Translations under genes and position numbers: made by a program
In this document: one piece after another, positions 5,698 to 9,200 of the stretch
Numbering within the stretch: position 1 is the stretch's first letter
Layout: every line of letters begins with the position of its first letter
Source: an uncultured Thermoguttaceae bacterium
Lineage (GTDB): Bacteria; Planctomycetota; Planctomycetia; Pirellulales; Thermoguttaceae
Reading direction: 5' to 3'
Assembly: GCA_934725735.1 (NCBI GenBank)
Contig: CAKVCP010000086.1
Span: 1 to 9,200, forward strand
DNA length: 9,200 nucleotides
The notes under the pieces: model-generated
Database searches by the model: none
Told to the model about the DNA's origin: nothing
The model's input: the letters and a program-made list of their open reading frames with translations, nothing else

Positions 5698-7122
5698 ATG
5701 ACTGAAGTTCGTGTCGAACGCGACTCCATGGGAGAAGTCTCGCTCCCTAAATACGCTTATTACGGCGCCCAGACCCAACGCGCGGTTGAGAATTTCCCGA
5801 TTTCCAATCGTCCGATCGCTCCTGAGCTCATCCACGCGCTTGGCCTCGTCAAGCTTTGCGCGGCGAAAGCCAACGCTCAGCTCGGTCGTCTTACCAAGGG
5901 TCGCGCCCCGCTTGATCAGAAAGAGCTCGACGCCCTCTTCGCCGCGTGCCAGGAAGTCGCTGACGGGAAACTTGACAAGGAATTCCCGATCGACGTCTAT
6001 CAGACCGGTTCGGGCACCTCTTCTAACATGAACGCGAACGAAGTCATTTCTAACCGCGCTCTCGAACTCGCCGGTTACGATCGTTTCGACATGAACAAGA
6101 AGATTCACCCGAACGATCACGTCAACTGCGGCCAGTCGACGAACGACACCTTCCCGACCTCTATTCACGTCGCCGTCGCCGTCGAGATCAAAAATCGCCT
6201 CATTCCCGCTCTCGAAAAGTGCCGCGATATCCTCAAGGCCAAGGCGGAAGAGTGGAAAGACGTCATCAAAATCGGACGCACCCACCTTGCCGACGCGACC
6301 CCGATGACTCTCGGTCAGGAATTCGGTGGCTTCGCGCGTCAGTTCGAATTGGCCGTTGAACGCGCTAACGACGCGATCAAAGAAATCTGCGAATTGCCTG
6401 CGGGCGGCACCGCCGTCGGTTCCGGTATTAACTGCGATCCCAAGTACGGCGAAACGATCGCCAAATTCCTCGCCGAAAAGACGGGAGTCCCCTTCGTCGA
6501 AGCGAAGAATCACTTCGAAGCGAACGCCCAGCGCGACGGTCTCGTCGCCTGTCACGCGCTCCTCAAAGCCGTCGCCTCCACGATGTCCAACGTCGCCAAC
6601 AATATCCGTTGGCTCGGCTCCGGCCCTCGTTGCGGTTACTACGAAGTCATCCTCAAGGATTTGCAGCCCGGTAGCTCCATCATGCCCGGTAAAGTGAATC
6701 CCGTTATCTGCGAAAGCGTCATGCAACTGAGCGCGAAAGTCCTCGGCAACGACGCGACGATCGGTCTCGCCGGCGTTTCCGGCGGTCAGTTCCAGCTCAA
6801 TATCCTTATGCCCGTCATGGCGGACGTCGCGCTTGACTCCGTGCGCATCCTCGCCGGCGGCGCCCAAGTTTTCGCCGATAAGTGCCTCGAAGGTTTGCGC
6901 GCCAATCCTGAAAAGTGCGCCGCCGCCGTCGAGCAAAGCCTCTCCATCGTCACCGGCTTGAATCCGTACATCGGTTATGAAATGGCCGCGAAATTGGCGA
7001 AGGAAGCCTTCAAGACCGGTAAGACGATCCGTCAACTCTGCGAAGAGAAGGAAGTCCTGCCGAAGGATCAGTTGGCCGAAGGTCTCGACGTCGTGCGCAT
7101 GACGCGTCCTCTCGATCATTGA
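5698..7122 (+). CDS. fumC: Class II fumarate hydratase (fumarase C)
   Basis: This 474-residue enzyme interconverts fumarate and L-malate in the TCA cycle; class II fumarases are iron-independent cytoplasmic homotetramers. Length is close to the usual 460-470. Family motifs appear in order: TGSGTSSNMNANEV (103-116), HPNDHVNCGQSTND (137-150), GRTHLADATP (193-202, H196 the probable catalytic-site histidine), and the superfamily signature GSSIMPGKVNP (325-335), whose serine loop supplies the catalytic base. The GSGT/SSNMNANEV version and HPNDHVN fit fumarase better than aspartase, though the two are close relatives. The ATG at 5698 is preceded by GGAG at spacing 11, slightly long, and the first residues match normal fumarase N-termini. 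The gene appears monocistronic, with a terminator-like hairpin downstream. Codon use is strongly biased to C-ending codons, as in a well-expressed gene. Confidence 0.95.
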   Translation: MTEVRVERDSMGEVSLPKYAYYGAQTQRAVENFPISNRPIAPELIHALGLVKLCAAKANAQLGRLTKGRAPLDQKELDALFAACQEVADGKLDKEFPIDVYQTGSGTSSNMNANEVISNRALELAGYDRFDMNKKIHPNDHVNCGQSTNDTFPTSIHVAVAVEIKNRLIPALEKCRDILKAKAEEWKDVIKIGRTHLADATPMTLGQEFGGFARQFELAVERANDAIKEICELPAGGTAVGSGINCDPKYGETIAKFLAEKTGVPFVEAKNHFEANAQRDGLVACHALLKAVASTMSNVANNIRWLGSGPRCGYYEVILKDLQPGSSIMPGKVNPVICESVMQLSAKVLGNDATIGLAGVSGGQFQLNILMPVMADVALDSVRILAGGAQVFADKCLEGLRANPEKCAAAVEQSLSIVTGLNPYIGYEMAAKLAKEAFKTGKTIRQLCEEKEVLPKDQLAEGLDVVRMTRPLDH

Positions 7123-7152
7123 TTCGCGCCGAGTTCATAGGCGTTTCATTGG

Positions 7153-7192
7153 CGCGGTTCCGGTTTGTGCTCGGAGCCGCGTCTCTATATAT
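7153..7192 (+). terminator. Probable terminator of fumC
   Basis: CGCGGTTCCG (7153-7162) pairs with CGGAGCCGCG (7172-7181), ten pairs with one G-T, around a nine-base loop. The tail (TCTCTATATATT) is only partly T-rich, so termination may be incomplete and some readthrough into folC is possible. Confidence 0.5.
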
Positions 7193-7193
7193 T
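7165..7193 (+). promoter_or_regulatory. Probable promoter of folC
   Basis: TTGTGC (7165-7170), a 17-base spacer and TATATT (7188-7193) lie 40 bases before the folC start. The -35 lies in the loop of the fumC terminator hairpin, so the two signals overlap. Confidence 0.45.
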
Positions 7194-7232
7194 AATCTCC
7201 TCTTTGGACTTTTAGCCTGAATTGCGACCAAT

Positions 7233-8894
7233 ATGCGGGATCCTGATCTTTCCCTTTATCAGCGCGCGGAAAATTTTCTTATGCGTCGTACGAATTACGA
7301 GACGTTTAAGTCGATTCCTTACGACGAAATGGCTCTCTCTCTCGAACGCATTAAAAATTTCTTAGCCTACCTAGGCTCTCCTGATCGTCAGTACGCGATC
7401 GTCCACGTTGCGGGGACTAAAGGGAAGGGATCGGTCTGCGCCGCTTTGGATCAGATCTATCGCGCCGCCGGATATCGGGTCGGGCTCTTTACTTCGCCGC
7501 ACCTCGAAGAGATTGTCGAACGATTCCAAATCGACGGGAAGAATTGCGACAAAAACCTTTTCGCCGAAACAACGTGCGCGTTAGCCGAACAATGGAAGAA
7601 TTTCCAAGCGCTCGAGAGGAAAAAAAGACGCGAAAGCGATTCCTTCGACGTCCCCGAAAGACCGCTCACTTTTTTCGAATGGACCTTGATTATCGCCGTC
7701 GTTCTCTTCGCGCGCGCGCGCGTGGACGTCGCGATCCTCGAAGTGGGGATGGGAGGGCGCTTTGATTCGACCAACGTTTGCGACGCCGACGTCTCCGTTC
7801 TTACAAGCGTTAGCTTTGACCACTGCGAGCAGTTGGGACATACGCTTCAAGAAATCGCGAGCGAAAAACTCGGGATCGTGAAGTCAAACGCTCCGCTGGT
7901 TTGCGGGTGCGGGCTCGATTCAACCTTTTACGACGACTTTGACGCGGTTCGGAAAAAGGAAGAGGAGGCCAGAAGGCGACTTTGGAACGATATGTGCGAA
8001 AAGAACGACGGCGCGGCGCGCTTTCGTAAAGTAAACCGCCTTTCGGACGACGAACGCGATTTCTGCGTCGAGCCGGGGGAAGACAAAGCGCCGAGGCTCA
8101 ACGTCGGGCGCGATCTTGACGTCTGCGATTACTCGCTCCTCGTCGATCCTCAGACGATTGTAACGCGCCGGGAACTCGAGGAAGTTAGGCGCATGGCGAA
8201 GGACAAAGCGGCGGAATTTAACGCGCCCTTCGTCTCCGTCGAGGCGCTTTCGCCGCGCGTCGCCGCCCTACCGACTCCCCCGTTTGACTTGGTCAAAAGA
8301 TGGAATTTCGAAATCGCTCTGCGCGTCGTCGAAATCCTAGCCAACCGAGAATCGGCGCCTGATCGTCGACCCGGCGCCGACGCGAACGCCCCCGTCAGAC
8401 GTTTCCCCGTCTCCGACTCCGCGATCATCAACGCCGCCGCGCATTACGCCGTCCCCGCGCGATTTGAGATCGTGTCGAAAGCGCCTCTTGTCGTCGTCGA
8501 CGGCGCTCATAACCGCGCTTCCGTCGCGGCCTTCCTGCGTGAAGCGCTGGAACGATACCCCAATAAAAGGATTAAGGTTCTCCTTGCGACGACTCGCGGA
8601 AAGGACGTGCGCGGGATGCTAGCGGAACTGGCGGCGCGAGCCGACGAGATATATTTAAGTCAACGTTCTTCCGACGCCCGCGCCGAATCCCTTCCCGAAC
8701 TCATCAACGAAACGGAAAGACTCTTGGACGAGACCTGTTCGGAAGATTCGGCGATACGACGGAAATTTCATGTGGCGCCCGATTTCAGGGCGTTCCTTAC
8801 CGACTATAAATCCCGCCCAGACAAAGGAGACGTCCTTTGCGCTATCGGTTCGTTCTATTTTGCCGCAGAGGTGCGGAAGATGCTCAAAGGCTAG
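7233..8894 (+). CDS. folC: Folylpolyglutamate synthase/dihydrofolate synthase
   Basis: FolC joins glutamate to dihydropteroate and/or to folates by ATP-dependent ligation and belongs to the Mur ligase superfamily. The ATP-binding loop is HVAGTKGKGS (58-67). TSPHLEEIVERF (87-98) and EVGMGGRFDSTN (170-181) follow, then SFDHCEQLGHTLQEIASEKLGIVK (split across 194-217), with the lysine region that is carbamylated in characterised members. The C-terminal domain carries VVVDGAHN (420-427), GKD near 456-458 and the family ending AIGSFYFAAEVRKML. At 553 residues it is about 100 longer than usual. The excess lies mainly between about 225 and 330, a charged, Arg/Glu/Lys-rich stretch without recognised motifs. 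The usual GR before the ligase strand reads AR (409-410). The ATG at 7233 lacks a clear Shine-Dalgarno but is the first start after an in-frame stop at 7218, and the N-terminus aligns with the family. Whether it has one or both activities is unknown. Confidence 0.92.
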   Translation: MRDPDLSLYQRAENFLMRRTNYETFKSIPYDEMALSLERIKNFLAYLGSPDRQYAIVHVAGTKGKGSVCAALDQIYRAAGYRVGLFTSPHLEEIVERFQIDGKNCDKNLFAETTCALAEQWKNFQALERKKRRESDSFDVPERPLTFFEWTLIIAVVLFARARVDVAILEVGMGGRFDSTNVCDADVSVLTSVSFDHCEQLGHTLQEIASEKLGIVKSNAPLVCGCGLDSTFYDDFDAVRKKEEEARRRLWNDMCEKNDGAARFRKVNRLSDDERDFCVEPGEDKAPRLNVGRDLDVCDYSLLVDPQTIVTRRELEEVRRMAKDKAAEFNAPFVSVEALSPRVAALPTPPFDLVKRWNFEIALRVVEILANRESAPDRRPGADANAPVRRFPVSDSAIINAAAHYAVPARFEIVSKAPLVVVDGAHNRASVAAFLREALERYPNKRIKVLLATTRGKDVRGMLAELAARADEIYLSQRSSDARAESLPELINETERLLDETCSEDSAIRRKFHVAPDFRAFLTDYKSRPDKGDVLCAIGSFYFAAEVRKMLKG

Positions 8895-8919
8895 GGACGC
8901 GTCGAAAAATGAGTTGACG

Positions 8920-8954
8920 AGCGCTCTTTTTGAAATTTTTTAAAAAAGAGCGCT
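8920..8954. promoter_or_regulatory. A/T-rich dyad: UP element and/or folC terminator
   Basis: AGCGCTCTTTTT (8920-8931) and AAAAAGAGCGCT (8943-8954) are perfect inverted repeats 25 bases past the folC stop. No T-run follows, so it is an unusual terminator at best. The centre, GAAATTTTTTAAAAAAG (8932-8948), lies at about -40 to -55 of the next promoter and closely fits the UP-element consensus of strong rRNA promoters. Confidence 0.5.
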
Positions 8955-8980
8955 TGCGGTTCTGAGAAAGTCGGTATACT
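8954..8980 (+). promoter_or_regulatory. Upstream rRNA-type promoter (P1)
   Basis: TTGCGG (8954-8959) and TATACT (8975-8980) are 15 bases apart; shifting the -35 by one base to CTTGCG gives 16. The -10 lies inside the dyad GGTATA-CT-TATACC (8973-8986), which could be a regulator site. A boxA-like TGATCTTTGAAA (9027-9038) lies on the resulting transcript. Confidence 0.5.
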
Positions 8981-9058
8981 TATACCTGTTGCTTGCAACG
9001 AACGCTACGAAGCCTTCGAAAGCAACTGATCTTTGAAAAAAAAGAATGAAAAAGATGA

Positions 9059-9086
9059 TTGACGAACTGAAAAGTTCTGCTAGAAT
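9059..9086 (+). promoter_or_regulatory. Downstream rRNA-type promoter (P2)
   Basis: TTGACG (9059-9064), a 16-base spacer and TAGAAT (9081-9086) with an extended -10 TGC make a strong sigma70-type promoter. A-rich tracts at 9034-9054 occupy the UP-element position. Initiation would be near 9093. Confidence 0.7.
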
Positions 9087-9089
9087 TAT

Positions 9090-9200
9090 CTGAGTCGCGA
9101 CTAATCGCGAAGCTCCCAAACTCAGAGATGAGTGAAAGAGAATCAAGCGTAAGCTTGACTGATTTTTAACAATTAGGTGATGCAAGAGTGGCGTATTTAA
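9090..9200 (+). promoter_or_regulatory. rRNA operon leader with boxB- and boxA-like antitermination signals
   Basis: Downstream of P2, TCGCGA (9095-9100)/TCGCGA (9105-9110) forms a hairpin with loop CTAA, enclosed by CTGAG (9090-9094)/CTCAG (9121-9125). Next, TCAAGC (9143-9148)/GCTTGA (9153-9158) closes a GTAA tetraloop, in the place of boxB. TGATTTTTAACA (9160-9171) then matches E. coli boxA TGCTCTTTAACA at 10 of 12 bases, and the match continues as ATT. AGAGTGGCG (9186-9194) may correspond to boxC. The hairpin-boxA order is that of rRNA leaders. No mature rRNA sequence is reached before the edge, so the operon itself is inferred; a 16S gene is the first candidate, a 23S gene the alternative. 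Confidence 0.65.

Noticed and set aside
5626..7119. Minus-strand open frame of 497 codons opposite fumarase
   Set aside because: It mirrors the codon bias of fumC; the product is low in recognisable motifs and the plus-strand fumarase is unambiguous.
1..9200. CRISPR array, insertion sequence or toxin-antitoxin locus
   Set aside because: No evenly spaced direct repeats, no transposase motif and no small paired genes were found on either strand.

Overview
This 9.2 kb stretch is ordinary bacterial chromosome. Coding DNA is GC-rich with strong G/C third positions, and the spacers are long and AT-rich. There are five intact or nearly intact protein genes, one tRNA gene, one probable gene remnant, and what looks like the promoter and leader of an rRNA operon at the right edge. 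Low gene density, a lone tRNA, a cysteine-bearing secreted CAP protein and a BspA-like leucine-rich-repeat protein would fit a host-associated planctomycete or related PVC bacterium. That placement is a guess; nothing here fixes the taxon.

Layout. 1-235: no recognisable gene, several stem-loops. About 232-445: apparent C-terminal remnant of a type IIG-like DNA methyltransferase/restriction protein, closed by a strong terminator (462-508). 511-1029: long AT-rich spacer ending in a highly structured candidate 5' leader. 1030-1725 (+): exported CAP/SCP protein. 1726-2022: convergent intergenic region with terminators facing both genes. 2023-3714 (-): CoA-disulfide/persulfide reductase fused to a rhodanese domain. 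3779-4572 (-): BspA-type LRR protein with a one-base frameshift near its start, possibly co-transcribed with the reductase. 4600-5320: no convincing gene. 5366-5439 (-): tRNA-Arg(UCU) with its own promoter and terminator. 5698-7122 (+): class II fumarase. 7233-8894 (+): folylpolyglutamate/dihydrofolate synthase with a large insertion. 8895-9200: two tandem promoters with A/T-rich upstream elements, then boxB-like and boxA-like antitermination signals, typical of an rRNA leader.

The genes do not form one pathway: fumarase serves the TCA cycle, FolC one-carbon metabolism, and the reductase thiol/persulfide redox balance. No CRISPR array, transposase, toxin-antitoxin pair or recognisable defence system is present apart from the methyltransferase remnant. 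I found no convincing new system. The items most worth checking are the LRR frameshift, the structured CAP leader, the methyltransferase remnant and the rRNA control region.
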